The position numbers and the translations under genes were made by a program. The notes under the pieces were generated by a model. That model worked only from the letters and a program-made list of their open reading frames with translations, did no database searches and had not been told where the DNA came from. Below are positions 41,770-51,435 of a stretch of DNA of 64,000 nt, piece by piece. Position 1 is the stretch's first letter. Every line of letters starts with the position of its first letter. The DNA comes from an uncultured Clostridia bacterium (GTDB taxonomy: Bacteria; Bacillota; Clostridia; Oscillospirales; Acutalibacteraceae), in the NCBI GenBank assembly GCA_944384835.1, contig CALWUU010000005.1:1-64000 (forward strand), given 5' to 3'.

Positions 41770-44403
41770 ATGGAATGGACAGGCTTAAATGAATTAAGAG
41801 AACGTTTTTTATCTTATTTTGAATCAAAAGGACATTTGCGTTTACCCAGTTTTTCATTAATCCCAAAAGACGATAACAGTTTGTTATTGATTAACTCCGG
41901 TATGGCTCCAATGAAAAAATATTTTACAGGGGAAGTAACTCCGCCTTCCAAGCGTGTGACTACTTGCCAAAAATGTATTCGTACTCCGGATATCGAGCGT
42001 GTAGGTATTACGGCACGCCACGGTACTTTTTTTGAAATGCTGGGCAACTTTTCATTTGGTGATTATTTTAAACATGAAATTACAAAATGGGCTTGGGATT
42101 TTGTAATTAATGATTTAAAACTGCCGGAAGACCGCGTGTGGGTTACCATTTACAAAGACGATGATGAAACATTCGATATTTGGACCAAAGAAGTTGGAGT
42201 ATCCGCAGACCACATTGTGCGCTTAGGAAAAGAAGACAACTTCTGGGAGCATGGCGCAGGTCCATGCGGTCCTTGTTCCGAATTATATTTTGACCGCGGC
42301 GAGCAATACAGCTGCGGTTCTCCGACTTGCGGTGTTGGTTGTGAATGCGACCGCTATGTAGAGTTTTGGAACCTCGTATTTACACAGTTTGAAAATGACG
42401 GAAACGGAAACTATACGCCGCTGGAACATCCAAATATTGATACAGGTATGGGACTGGAACGTTTGGCTTGTATTATGCAGGAAGTAGATAATCTGTTCCT
42501 TGTCGATACTGTACAGAATATTATGAAACATGTAAGCAAAATAGCAGGCGTACAATATGGGGACAGCGAGAAAACAGATATCTCTTTGCGTGTGATTACA
42601 GACCATATCCGAAGCACGACTTTTATGATTGGAGACGGGGTTATGCCGTCCAATGAGGGACGCGGCTATGTATTGCGCCGTTTGCTTCGCCGTGCTGCAC
42701 GTCACGGACGCTTGTTGGGTATACATGATACGTTCCTTGCCAAAGTGGCAGAAACCGTAATTGATGAAAATAAGCAAGCGTATCCTGAATTAGATGAAAA
42801 ACGCGCTATGATTACAAAGCTGATTCGTGTAGAAGAAGAAAGCTTTGCAAAGACCATTGACCAAGGCTTGCAAATTTTAGAAAAATTGATTGACCATGCG
42901 GAAAATAATTTGTTATCCGGTGAAGATGCGTTCCGTTTAAATGATACCTACGGTTTCCCCATTGACTTAACCAAAGAAATATTGGCAGAACGCGGTATGG
43001 CAGTAGCGGAAGATATTTTTTATCGTTTGATGAAAGAGCAAAAAGAACGTGCCCGTGCTGCAAGAAAAAATGCTGGTGCCGATGCATGGGCCGGTGAAGA
43101 AGATATTCTTGAGGATTTGTCCGAAACCATTTTTGTGGGCTACCAAACGTTAGAGACAACCGCAAAAGTGTTGGCTATCGTGAAAAATGGAGAACGCGTT
43201 TCTTCTGCCAAAGAAGGCGACCAAGTCATTGTAATATTGGATCAAACTCCGTTTTATGCGGAAGGCGGCGGACAAGTAGGGGATACGGGTATTCTGAAAA
43301 ACAGCGGTGCGTTGGTGAACGTAACGGATACAACTAAAAATCAATCCAAATTGTTCCTTCACCATGCGTTTGTAGCAAAGGGAGAATTGGTTGTGGATGA
43401 AGATGTGACCGCAAGCGTTCATTCCATGCTGCGCCGTGATATTATGTGTAACCACACTGCTGCGCATTTACTGCAGGCTGCGCTGCGTAATGTTTTGGGT
43501 GACCACGTGGAGCAAGCGGGACAAATGGTGAATGACAAAGAAGTAAGATTTGACTTTACCCATTTTTCAGCATTGACACAGGAAGAAATTGTAAAAGTAG
43601 AACAAGAAGTGAACATGATTATCAGACGCGCAATTGACGTAGAATGCAGGGAAATGCCAATTGAAGAAGCGAAAAAGTTAGGCGCAATGGCATTGTTTGG
43701 TGAAAAATACGGAGACATTGTACGTGTCGTTTCCGTTGATGATTATTCCAGAGAATTTTGCGGAGGTACGCATGTAAATAATACTTCCAAAATCGGATTA
43801 TTCAAAATCGTTTCGGAAAGCTCCGTCGCAGCCGGTGTACGCCGTATTGAAGCGGTAACGGGACAAGGGGTTATGAACTTGTTAAACAGCTCTCTTGCAT
43901 CCATCCAGCAGGCTGCAGATATATTAAAATTGAATAATCCTCACGATTTGGTGAAAAAATCCGAACAGCTTATGGCTGAGATCAAAGATAAAGACAGAAT
44001 AATCGAATCCTTACAGTCAAAATTGGCTTCCATCCAAGTGGACGGCATGTTTGAAAAAGCAAAAGAAGTCAATGGCGTAACTGTAATTACTGCTCTGTTT
44101 TCCGGCACTAGCAGCACAGGTTTACGAAATATGTGCGATAAAGTAAAAGAAAACAGACCTGATATTGTGGCTGTATTTGCAGGTATTGACAATGACAAAG
44201 CAACCATTGCGGCAGTAGTTGGAAAACAAGCGCTGGAAAAAGGAGCGCATGCCGGTAAAATTGTAAAGCAAGTTGCGCAAATTGCAGGCGGCAATGGCGG
44301 AGGTAAACCGGACAGTGCTATGGCAGGTGCAAAAGATTTGAATATGCTGGATGAAGCATTGGCTGCAGTTGAAAAAATAGTGGCAGAAATGGTAAAGGAA
44401 TAG
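41770..44403 (+). CDS. alaS: Alanyl-tRNA synthetase
   Basis: 877 residues from ATG 41770 (AGAGAGAGG upstream); the open frame extends back into the T-box terminator but that part is not translated. Class II catalytic core: LINSGMAPMKKYFTGE, RHGTFFEMLGNFSFGDYFK, GMGLERL. The editing domain has the zinc motif HTAAHLLQAAL plus CGGTHV. The C-terminal DHHA1 region has GGNGGGKPDSAMAGA. It charges tRNA-Ala and clears Ser/Gly misacylation. Controlled by the T-box leader. Confidence 0.97.
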   Translation: MEWTGLNELRERFLSYFESKGHLRLPSFSLIPKDDNSLLLINSGMAPMKKYFTGEVTPPSKRVTTCQKCIRTPDIERVGITARHGTFFEMLGNFSFGDYFKHEITKWAWDFVINDLKLPEDRVWVTIYKDDDETFDIWTKEVGVSADHIVRLGKEDNFWEHGAGPCGPCSELYFDRGEQYSCGSPTCGVGCECDRYVEFWNLVFTQFENDGNGNYTPLEHPNIDTGMGLERLACIMQEVDNLFLVDTVQNIMKHVSKIAGVQYGDSEKTDISLRVITDHIRSTTFMIGDGVMPSNEGRGYVLRRLLRRAARHGRLLGIHDTFLAKVAETVIDENKQAYPELDEKRAMITKLIRVEEESFAKTIDQGLQILEKLIDHAENNLLSGEDAFRLNDTYGFPIDLTKEILAERGMAVAEDIFYRLMKEQKERARAARKNAGADAWAGEEDILEDLSETIFVGYQTLETTAKVLAIVKNGERVSSAKEGDQVIVILDQTPFYAEGGGQVGDTGILKNSGALVNVTDTTKNQSKLFLHHAFVAKGELVVDEDVTASVHSMLRRDIMCNHTAAHLLQAALRNVLGDHVEQAGQMVNDKEVRFDFTHFSALTQEEIVKVEQEVNMIIRRAIDVECREMPIEEAKKLGAMALFGEKYGDIVRVVSVDDYSREFCGGTHVNNTSKIGLFKIVSESSVAAGVRRIEAVTGQGVMNLLNSSLASIQQAADILKLNNPHDLVKKSEQLMAEIKDKDRIIESLQSKLASIQVDGMFEKAKEVNGVTVITALFSGTSSTGLRNMCDKVKENRPDIVAVFAGIDNDKATIAAVVGKQALEKGAHAGKIVKQVAQIAGGNGGGKPDSAMAGAKDLNMLDEALAAVEKIVAEMVKE

Positions 44404-44426
44404 ATATTAGTTTGGAGGTAATGAAG

Positions 44427-44765
44427 ATGGATTGCATTTTTTGTAAAATTGCAAATGGAGAAATTCCCTGCAAAAAAGTGTATGAAGATGAAAATGTGAT
44501 AGCCTTTCACGATCTTGACCCGCAAGCGCCTACTCATGTTTTAATTATTCCGAAAACGCATATTGGTTCTGCAATGGAAATCAATGAGGAAAATAGTGGA
44601 GTTATTGGTCATATCTATGAGGTTGCTGCAAAAATATCAGGTGACCTTGGTCTTGAAAACGGATTTCGTATTGTGAATAACTGCGGTGAAGACGGCGGAC
44701 AAACCGTACATCATATTCATTTCCACTTACTTGGCGGCCGTTCCATGAAATGGCCTCCGGGCTGA
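44427..44765 (+). CDS. HIT family nucleotide-binding protein
   Basis: 112 residues from ATG 44427 (GGAGG at 44414-44418, 8-nt spacing). A compact Hint/HinT-type protein: CIFCKIANGEIPCKKVYED at the N-terminus, FHDLDPQAPTHVLIIPK in the middle and the HIT triad HHIHFHLLGG near the end. It hydrolyses AMP-linked phosphoramidates or dinucleoside polyphosphates. Its place right after alaS fits a known role of HinT in removing aminoacyl-adenylate products (inference from family). Confidence 0.93.
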   Translation: MDCIFCKIANGEIPCKKVYEDENVIAFHDLDPQAPTHVLIIPKTHIGSAMEINEENSGVIGHIYEVAAKISGDLGLENGFRIVNNCGEDGGQTVHHIHFHLLGGRSMKWPPG

Positions 44766-44810
44766 TTGCTTATAATCAAAAAAATTTGGAAAGAAAGAGG
44801 AGTCATCGCT

Positions 44811-45347
44811 ATGGAAACCTATCGCCTTCAAATTGGTGATTGCGTACGTCAGCTTCCAATTTGCCCGATTAACGATCATTTATCCATTGCAGGATTTGTT
44901 ATGCTGGGAGATGTAGAATTAACAGAGGCTTGCGCAAAAGAACTATTGAAAATCTGTCCGGAACACGACATTATCGTAACAGCTGAGACAAAAGGAATCA
45001 CGTTGGCACATGAAATGGCTCGTATTGGCTGCGGAGATTACATTGTTGCACGAAAAGGAATCAAAGCCTATATGCAAAATCCTGTGTCAGTAGAAGTAAA
45101 ATCCATTACTACTGAGGATGTCCAAAAATTATATTTGGCAAAAGCTGACTACGATAAATTAAAAGATAAGCGTGTCCTGATTGTAGACGACGTGATTAGC
45201 ACGGGAGAGTCTTTGGCTGCACTTCAGAAACTGCTTTCACAATTTTCGATAAATATTGTGGGCAGCGCTGCTGTGTTGGCAGAAGGCGACGCTGCTGACC
45301 GTGACGATATTATTTTTGTACAGAAATTACCGCTATTTTTTCATTGA
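44811..45347 (+). CDS. Phosphoribosyltransferase (adenine/xanthine type)
   Basis: 178 residues from ATG 44811 (AAGAGGAG upstream). A type I phosphoribosyltransferase with the PRPP-binding motif RVLIVDDVISTGESL (about residues 122-136) and IIVTAETKGITLAHEMAR (the APRT-like E-T-K-G loop) plus YIVARKGIKAYM. It transfers PRPP to a purine base; adenine is the nearest match but hypoxanthine/xanthine cannot be excluded. Neighbours give no clear hint. Confidence 0.85.
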   Translation: METYRLQIGDCVRQLPICPINDHLSIAGFVMLGDVELTEACAKELLKICPEHDIIVTAETKGITLAHEMARIGCGDYIVARKGIKAYMQNPVSVEVKSITTEDVQKLYLAKADYDKLKDKRVLIVDDVISTGESLAALQKLLSQFSINIVGSAAVLAEGDAADRDDIIFVQKLPLFFH

Positions 45348-45426
45348 TATTGTTCAACATAAGCGCTCTAATTCATCGCTCCGTGAATCATTTGCTTTCA
45401 TAGCGACAGAATTGGGGGAAAATAAG

Positions 45427-47679
45427 ATGTCCAGACCGTTTGCACTGATTGGTTTTGTTTATTTAGCCGTGCAAGCGGTCTCTATTTATTTTGGAAGCGG
45501 GTTCGCATTTTTAGCTTCAGGTTGTTTTCTTCTTGTATTTTTTCTAACGCTGTTTGTAACAAAATTACGTACGGCAAAAGTAATTCCAATTGCTTGTTTG
45601 GTAGCTGCTGTTGCTCTGGGTACGTATGCCGGGTATCACGTTTGGAAAATTGAGCCTTTAGCGGAGCTGGAAGAAAAAGACGCTTATATTACAGGAACAT
45701 TATGCGAACTGCCCTATGAAAATAACGGAAAATTTTATTATACTTTGCGTGTTGACAACATTGAAATAGATGGAATGGAGGAGCCACATAATCCGGGAAA
45801 GATGATTATGACCACACGCAATGCCCTGGACATAGAAACGTATGGTACCATTAGCGGAAAAGTACATTTGTATCAAAGTTTTGGCTCCGAAGACGGATTT
45901 TCTGTTCGTCAGTATGATTATTCCAAACGCATTCATATGCGGGCATATCTGTATGAATATGAAGGATATTCTATTTCACCGACTGCTGAGAAACCGCCGT
46001 ATTATTATGCGTTATCCATTCGGAAAACGATGATGAATTCTTTGGATCGTTTGCTTCCGGCAGAAGAAGCCGGAATTATGAAAGCTGTTTTGCTTGGTGA
46101 TAAAACCGGTTTGACTGATGAAATTAAATCAGATTTCAGGTCTGCCGGCACGTATCATTTGTTGGTGGTATCCGGTTTGCATATGACAATTGTGTTCCAA
46201 GGTCTGTTAAAACTCTTAAAGTTTTGTAAAATACCTCATAAACTCAGTTGTGTTATCACTGCATTCGGTGTTCTCAGTTTTATGGCAATTACAGGCTTTA
46301 GTCCTTCAGTGATGCGAAGCGGTATCATGAGCCTATTGTTTTTGGCTGCAATGATGTTTGACCGGAAAGCAGATTCGCTAAATTCACTGGGAATTGCCGT
46401 TTTCATATTATGCGCTGTCAATCCGTACGCTGCTGCTGATATTGGATTTTTATTATCTGTTGCCTCAGTGTTATCACTAATTTTGCTTTCAAACCCAATA
46501 CGACAATTTTTTATAAATAAAACAAAAAGAATCAAACGGGGCAGACGTTTATTAAACAGTACAATTGCTTCGATTTCGTCCTCCTTGGCGGTAACTATGG
46601 GCACACTGCCAATTATGATTATGGCATTTAATACATTTTCTGTTATTTCTCCTATTTCCAATTTGTTTATGATAGCTCCATCAACGTTTATGCTTCCATT
46701 TTCAGGAATCGCTTCGTTGCTGGAATCCATTCCCTCACTGAGCCTTTTGGCAAAACCATTTGCACTGATAGGCGGATTAATTGCAAAGTATTTGATTTTT
46801 GCAGCACATTGGTTTGCAAAGATTCCTTTTTCTCTTATCTCCTCTGACTATGATTTTATCCTGCTTTGGCTTGCTATGACCATGCTGCTGTTTGCGGTTG
46901 CAATCCTGTTAGCGAAAAGAAAAATACTGATTCGTACTGTACTGACCTTATCTTCTATATTACTCATTGCCGGTGTGTTTTCTTATCAGCTTTCCAATCG
47001 CTCTACAGCAAGAGTTTCTGTTTTGGATGTGGAAGACGGCATTTCCGTTGTAGTGACTGCTAACCGTCAAACAGCAATTATCGGCTGCAATGCTTACAGT
47101 GATTATGCCACGCACCAATATTTAAAAGGACATGGCATTCACAATATTGATTATTTACAGCCAATTTCCGATGAGACAACAGAATATCAGAATTTGGCAA
47201 AACTCAACCAAGCGTTTCATACAGAGAATTTCGTATTGCCAAACGAACAATATTTTGCGGGAGATTTGGAAAAATCACTTGAAGAAGTAGAGAAAATTTC
47301 GTATTATGAAAAGAGTGCAAAAACAATTCTGAATGAGGATGTAACCATTGAACTGCATTCCACTGCCAAAGGCAGTTATACCGTTTTGACTGTAAGAGAT
47401 ATACGGATGTTAATTCTTTCTTCAGAATATGATTTAACCAATATAGACATAGATTTAAACCAGATTGATATTTTAATTACCGATACCGTTCCACAGCATG
47501 CTGAATATTTACAATCATTTATTACCGTGCTTTCCATGGAAGAACAATCCATGGCTGATTCAGTAAAGAAAATGGAGATGGGAAATGTACAGCTGTATGC
47601 AACGGCAGGAAGAGGTAATTTCCATATTGATATTGAAGGAGACAGAAGCATTATATTAAGGAGGGGTTCCGGTGGCTGA
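45427..47679 (+). CDS. comEC: ComEC/Rec2-type DNA channel protein with degenerate C-terminal domain
   Basis: About 750 residues from ATG 45427 (GGGGGAAAA upstream). N-terminal helices and an OB-like segment (about residues 55-190) precede the ComEC competence domain (about 200-500) with LLVVSGLHMTIVF, GFSPSVMRSGIM and many helices. It forms the membrane pore for transforming DNA. The C-terminal part (about 520-750) aligns in order with the metallo-beta-lactamase domain (VSVLDVEDGISVVV for the usual FLDVGQGDA) but lacks HxHxDH and other metal ligands, so nuclease activity there is unlikely. holA overlaps its end by 8 nt. Confidence 0.9.
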   Translation: MSRPFALIGFVYLAVQAVSIYFGSGFAFLASGCFLLVFFLTLFVTKLRTAKVIPIACLVAAVALGTYAGYHVWKIEPLAELEEKDAYITGTLCELPYENNGKFYYTLRVDNIEIDGMEEPHNPGKMIMTTRNALDIETYGTISGKVHLYQSFGSEDGFSVRQYDYSKRIHMRAYLYEYEGYSISPTAEKPPYYYALSIRKTMMNSLDRLLPAEEAGIMKAVLLGDKTGLTDEIKSDFRSAGTYHLLVVSGLHMTIVFQGLLKLLKFCKIPHKLSCVITAFGVLSFMAITGFSPSVMRSGIMSLLFLAAMMFDRKADSLNSLGIAVFILCAVNPYAAADIGFLLSVASVLSLILLSNPIRQFFINKTKRIKRGRRLLNSTIASISSSLAVTMGTLPIMIMAFNTFSVISPISNLFMIAPSTFMLPFSGIASLLESIPSLSLLAKPFALIGGLIAKYLIFAAHWFAKIPFSLISSDYDFILLWLAMTMLLFAVAILLAKRKILIRTVLTLSSILLIAGVFSYQLSNRSTARVSVLDVEDGISVVVTANRQTAIIGCNAYSDYATHQYLKGHGIHNIDYLQPISDETTEYQNLAKLNQAFHTENFVLPNEQYFAGDLEKSLEEVEKISYYEKSAKTILNEDVTIELHSTAKGSYTVLTVRDIRMLILSSEYDLTNIDIDLNQIDILITDTVPQHAEYLQSFITVLSMEEQSMADSVKKMEMGNVQLYATAGRGNFHIDIEGDRSIILRRGSGG

Positions 47680-48724
47680 GTACACAGAGCAGGATCTGAA
47701 AAAAAGTATAGAACAAGGAAATTTCAGCAATGTGTATTTTTTCTATGGAGAAGAAAAAATGCTGATGGAATCCGCAGTAAAAAAATTGGTTCATCAGGCA
47801 ACGGGAAATCAGTTTTTGGATTTTAACTATCAAAATTTCGACGGTGCTTTTGCGGATGCACAGGAAATTGTGCGCGCGGCGGAAGGACTGCCGTTTATGG
47901 CAGATTATAAATGTGTTATTGTCAATGATTTTAATGTGGAAAAACGTGACTCAGCCGATATGGAAGAAATCAAAGCATTAATTGCAGAGCCTCCGGAAAG
48001 CTGTGTGCTTATTTTTTATTTATCCAATCTTGATTTTAACGTAAAGCGTCCCGGAAAATGGGGTAGCTTTATCACGGCGGTCAATAAAACGGGAGTAACG
48101 GTACACTTCAAACGAAAAACAAACTCCGAACTGGAAAAACTGTTATGCTCCGCGGCACAAAAAAGAGGATGTTCTTTGAGCAGACAAAATGCTGCGCATA
48201 TTCTTTTTTTAAGTGGAAATGATTTGCAAACGCTGTACAATGAAATAGAAAAATTATGCGCATATACCAAAGAAGGAGAAATTACAAAAGAGACCATTGA
48301 CCTGAATGTAGTCAGGAATTTTGAAACAACTGTTTTTCTCTTGGCAAATGCAGTTGTTGCGGGGAATTATAATAAAGCGTATGAATTACTGGATATTTTG
48401 TTTTATCAAAATGAAGACCCCATTGCCATTTTAGCAGTTTTGGCGGCTTCCTACGTAGACATGTACCGCGTTCGCGCCTGTATACAAAGCGGACAAGCGG
48501 TATCAACGCTTTTACAGCATTTTGATTATAAGGGAAAAGAATTTAAATTAAAAAATGCGGAACGCGACAGTGCAAATTTATCTATGACGGCGCTGAAAAA
48601 GAGTTTGCAGTTGTTATTGGATACGGATGTTGCGTTGAAAAGTTCTCGTATGGATAACCGCATTATCATGGAACAGTTGTTGGCAAACTTATTGATTGTA
48701 TCGGGAAAAGGGGAGCAGACTTGA
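47672..48724 (+). CDS. holA: DNA polymerase III delta subunit
   Basis: A 350-residue HolA, the clamp-loader subunit that opens the beta clamp. GTG start at 47672 after AAGGAGGGG. NVYFFYGEEKMLMESAVKKL is the delta N-terminal signature, where the P-loop is lost as expected. LEKLLCSAAQKRGCSLSRQNA and the C-terminal helical collar (about residues 215-350: LLDTDVALKSSRMDNRIIMEQLL region) follow. comEC-holA adjacency is typical of Firmicutes. The dnaX partner is at 61186. Confidence 0.95.
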   Translation: MAEYTEQDLKKSIEQGNFSNVYFFYGEEKMLMESAVKKLVHQATGNQFLDFNYQNFDGAFADAQEIVRAAEGLPFMADYKCVIVNDFNVEKRDSADMEEIKALIAEPPESCVLIFYLSNLDFNVKRPGKWGSFITAVNKTGVTVHFKRKTNSELEKLLCSAAQKRGCSLSRQNAAHILFLSGNDLQTLYNEIEKLCAYTKEGEITKETIDLNVVRNFETTVFLLANAVVAGNYNKAYELLDILFYQNEDPIAILAVLAASYVDMYRVRACIQSGQAVSTLLQHFDYKGKEFKLKNAERDSANLSMTALKKSLQLLLDTDVALKSSRMDNRIIMEQLLANLLIVSGKGEQT

Positions 48725-49332
48725 TTGTTGTAAAAGAAGCCATTATTGTTGAGGGAAAATATGATAAAATAAAATTATCTTCCTTTATCGATGGAATGAT
48801 CATTGAAGCCCGCGGCTTTAGAATTTTTAAAGATAAAGAACAAATGGCATTTATTCGCAAAATGGCAGATGCCCGAGGATTACTGATTTTAACAGACAGT
48901 GACTCCGCTGGATTTTTGATTCGTAATTACTTAAAAAGCTGTATTGCTCCAGATAAAATCAAGCATGCCTATATTCCGGATATTTTTGGAAAAGAACCGC
49001 GTAAGACTTCCTATTCTAAGGAAGGAAAACTTGGGGTAGAGGGAATAGAAAAGCAGCTTTTAATCAATGCTTTGGAGAAAGCAGGTGTTGTTGTACATGA
49101 GGAGACAACGTCTGAAAGCAAAGAATGTGTCAGACAGGTAACAAAACAAGATTTTTTTGAGTGGGGCCTCACCGGAAGAGATGACAGCAATAAAAAAAGA
49201 AAACAATTATTAAAACAATTAAAGTTACCTGAACATTTGACTACAAATGCTATGATAGATGCAATTAACAGTTTTATGTCGTATGAAGCATGCTTGCTTC
49301 ATATACAGCGCCTGAATCAACAAGGAGAGTAA
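48721..49332 (+). CDS. Toprim-domain ribonuclease M5-like protein (DUF4093)
   Basis: A 203-residue protein, TTG start at 48721 overlapping the holA stop. The N-terminal Toprim domain (about residues 5-100) has EAIIVEGKYDKIKL with the catalytic Glu and LLILTDSDSAGFLIRNYL with the DxD pair. The C-terminal half is the DUF4093 part. RNase M5 (RnmV) matures 5S rRNA in Bacillus, and this family is its close relative. Length and domain order match, but the assignment as true RNase M5 is inferred. Confidence 0.87.
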   Translation: MIVVKEAIIVEGKYDKIKLSSFIDGMIIEARGFRIFKDKEQMAFIRKMADARGLLILTDSDSAGFLIRNYLKSCIAPDKIKHAYIPDIFGKEPRKTSYSKEGKLGVEGIEKQLLINALEKAGVVVHEETTSESKECVRQVTKQDFFEWGLTGRDDSNKKRKQLLKQLKLPEHLTTNAMIDAINSFMSYEACLLHIQRLNQQGE

Positions 49333-49333
49333 T

Positions 49334-49615
49334 ATGGTAATTGCTGCAGTAGAAATTACATTGTATTTGCCTTGGGTTCACTCTTTAAAAGAAAAACGAA
49401 TGGCAGTAAAAAGTATTTTACAAAAAACACAGCATCATTTTCATATTTCCGCCGCAGAAGTCAATTATCAAGATGTGCAGCAATCAGCGGCAATTGCCTT
49501 TGCCGCTGTAACTTGTACCGTTGGACAGGCAGATCAAGTTTTGCAGAATATTATCCGGTATGTACAGGAACATACACAAGCAGAAATTACAAATATAGAC
49601 AGAATGATTTACTAA
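49334..49615 (+). CDS. DUF503/YlxP-like small protein
   Basis: A 93-residue DUF503 family protein: ITLYLPWVHSLKEKRMAVKS at the N-terminus and a SAAEVNYQDVQQSAAIAFAAVTC core. Members are often near ribosome-maturation genes (rbfA/ylxP) and have no settled function. It starts one base after the toprim gene stop, with CAAGGAGAG upstream. Confidence 0.85.
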   Translation: MVIAAVEITLYLPWVHSLKEKRMAVKSILQKTQHHFHISAAEVNYQDVQQSAAIAFAAVTCTVGQADQVLQNIIRYVQEHTQAEITNIDRMIY

Positions 49616-49697
49616 ATTTCTCATCGCTTGACTGCTGTTTCAGAATCCGTTATGATGAATGACAGAGAGTAACACCGAAATAAGGAGGTGCCCAACA

Positions 49698-51299
49698 ATG
49701 AGTGAACCGTATGACAAGGAAAAATCAAAAAAGAATGCATCTCGCTTAAAAGAAATTATTCTTACCCTGCGTAAATATCACTTGCACCGTGGCTTTGCAC
49801 CTGAAAAGCTGTACGGGATTTTAGAAGATTTAGGTCCTACTTATGTAAAAATAGGTCAAATTCTTTCCATGAGGCAGGATATGCTTCCAAAAGCTTACTG
49901 CGACGAATTGACAAAACTGCGTTCCAATGTAAAACCGTTGGATTTCCAGGAAGTTTGTGCGGTATTAGACGAAGAATACGGTTGCTCTTACAAGGAAAAA
50001 TTTGCTCAAATTGATGAAAAACCGCTGGGCTCTGCTTCTATTGCACAAGTACATTCTGCCACACTGACAGACGGACAGGAAGTTGTAATTAAAGTACAAA
50101 GACCAAATATTTACGAAACCATGTCTAAGGATATCAGCATTTTAAAGCGTGCAATCAGCATGGTAAAAATGGTAAGCGATATTGGCAATGTAATGGATTT
50201 AAGAGCTGTAATCGATGAAATATGGAATACTGCCAAAGAAGAAATGGATTTTTTAATGGAAGCAGGACATATGGATCGTTTTGCGCAATTAAACAGCGGT
50301 ATCAGCTATATTACGTATCCGAAAGTATATCATGCCCTTACGACGAAGCATGTGTTGGTAATGGAACGTATGAAAGGTATCCCTGTGGACAAAGTGGACA
50401 AGCTGACAGAATTGGGATACGATATGAATGAAATTGGTCAAAAACTGGCTGAAAATTTTGTAAAACAGATTTTGGATGATGCATTTTTCCATGCAGACCC
50501 GCATCCGGGCAATATTTGGATCATGGACGGTAAAATTGCCTGGTTGGATTTTGGTATGATGGGGAAATTAACAGGACGTGACAAAGAATTAATTCGTTCT
50601 GCCGTGACTGCAATTGTGAACAATGATATTTATCAATTGAAAAATGTATTTTTAACTTTGGGTACTGCCAAACAGCCAATTGACCACGCCTTGCTATATA
50701 CCGATGTAGATGACATGGTTTCCCGCTATGGTAATTTAGAATTGGGAAATATGAATTTGGGTGTGGTATTTCAAGAATTTATGCAGGTTGCCAACAAACA
50801 TCATATTTTGCTGCCCCAGAGTGTCACTATGTTGGGAAGAGGTGTTATGACCATCGAAGGCGTACTGCGTTTTTGCGCACCTGAAATTAATTTGCTTCAA
50901 ATTTTGGCTACCCATATGTCCAATGAATTTTTCAGAAATTTAGATTGGAATAAAGAGCTAAAACGTACAGGAAAAGGATTATACACTCTTTTTAATAAAG
51001 TTGCAGTAATTCCGTCACAATTGTCAGATTTAATACAGATGACAGTGAAAGGGCAAACAAAGATTAATCTGGATATCAGCGGTTCTGAGGCGCCTTTAAA
51101 ACGGATTGACCGTATGGTGAACCGTATCATTGCGGCAGTCATTATTATGGCTTTGATTATTGGTTCCAGCTTGTTATGTTTAACCGAGATACGTCCTATG
51201 GTTGGTGATATACCGCTACTGGCAATGCTTGGCTATATATTGGCAGGTATCATAGGAGGAATATTGGTATTCTTTATGGTACGGAAAAAGAAAAAATAA
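49698..51299 (+). CDS. UbiB/AarF-family (ABC1) atypical kinase
   Basis: 533 residues from ATG 49698 (AAGGAGGTG at 49682-49690). An ABC1/UbiB protein-kinase-like enzyme: LGPTYVKIGQILSMRQDM (KxGQ motif), PLGSASIAQVHSATL (Ala-rich loop), EEMDFLMEAGHMDRF (ExD), DDAFFHADPHPGNIWI and AWLDFGMMGKL (DFG). Two C-terminal membrane helices lie at about residues 480-530. In proteobacteria UbiB is needed for ubiquinone; in a Gram-positive anaerobe the role is probably a membrane lipid or quinone ATPase, and is unknown. Confidence 0.92.
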   Translation: MSEPYDKEKSKKNASRLKEIILTLRKYHLHRGFAPEKLYGILEDLGPTYVKIGQILSMRQDMLPKAYCDELTKLRSNVKPLDFQEVCAVLDEEYGCSYKEKFAQIDEKPLGSASIAQVHSATLTDGQEVVIKVQRPNIYETMSKDISILKRAISMVKMVSDIGNVMDLRAVIDEIWNTAKEEMDFLMEAGHMDRFAQLNSGISYITYPKVYHALTTKHVLVMERMKGIPVDKVDKLTELGYDMNEIGQKLAENFVKQILDDAFFHADPHPGNIWIMDGKIAWLDFGMMGKLTGRDKELIRSAVTAIVNNDIYQLKNVFLTLGTAKQPIDHALLYTDVDDMVSRYGNLELGNMNLGVVFQEFMQVANKHHILLPQSVTMLGRGVMTIEGVLRFCAPEINLLQILATHMSNEFFRNLDWNKELKRTGKGLYTLFNKVAVIPSQLSDLIQMTVKGQTKINLDISGSEAPLKRIDRMVNRIIAAVIIMALIIGSSLLCLTEIRPMVGDIPLLAMLGYILAGIIGGILVFFMVRKKKK

Positions 51300-51376
51300 A
51301 TTTATGATATTACGTAACAGAAAAGCAGCAGTGCAACAGGAGAAGAAGCACATATTTTCTTTTCATCGTATCATCA

Positions 51377-51418
51377 AAAAACACACCTGTGCTTATATTT
51401 TAAGCACAGGTGTGTTTT
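51377..51418 (-). terminator. Bidirectional terminator between ubiB-like and phasin-like genes
   Basis: An 18-bp stem, AAAACACACCTGTGCTTA (51377-51394) with TAAGCACAGGTGTGTTTT (51401-51418). The longer T-run is on the minus strand, 18 nt after the phasin-like stop. Confidence 0.9.
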
Positions 51419-51435
51419 GGTTCGTATTGCAAACA

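Noticed and set aside
42283..42777. 164-codon minus frame inside alaS
   Set aside because: Antisense shadow; alaS codes through the whole stretch with family motifs.
43941..44537. Long minus-strand frame (198 codons) under alaS
   Set aside because: Antisense shadow of the alaS 3' end; low-complexity Ser/Ala translation and no ribosome site.
46236..46730. 164-codon minus frame inside comEC
   Set aside because: Antisense shadow of a membrane-protein gene.
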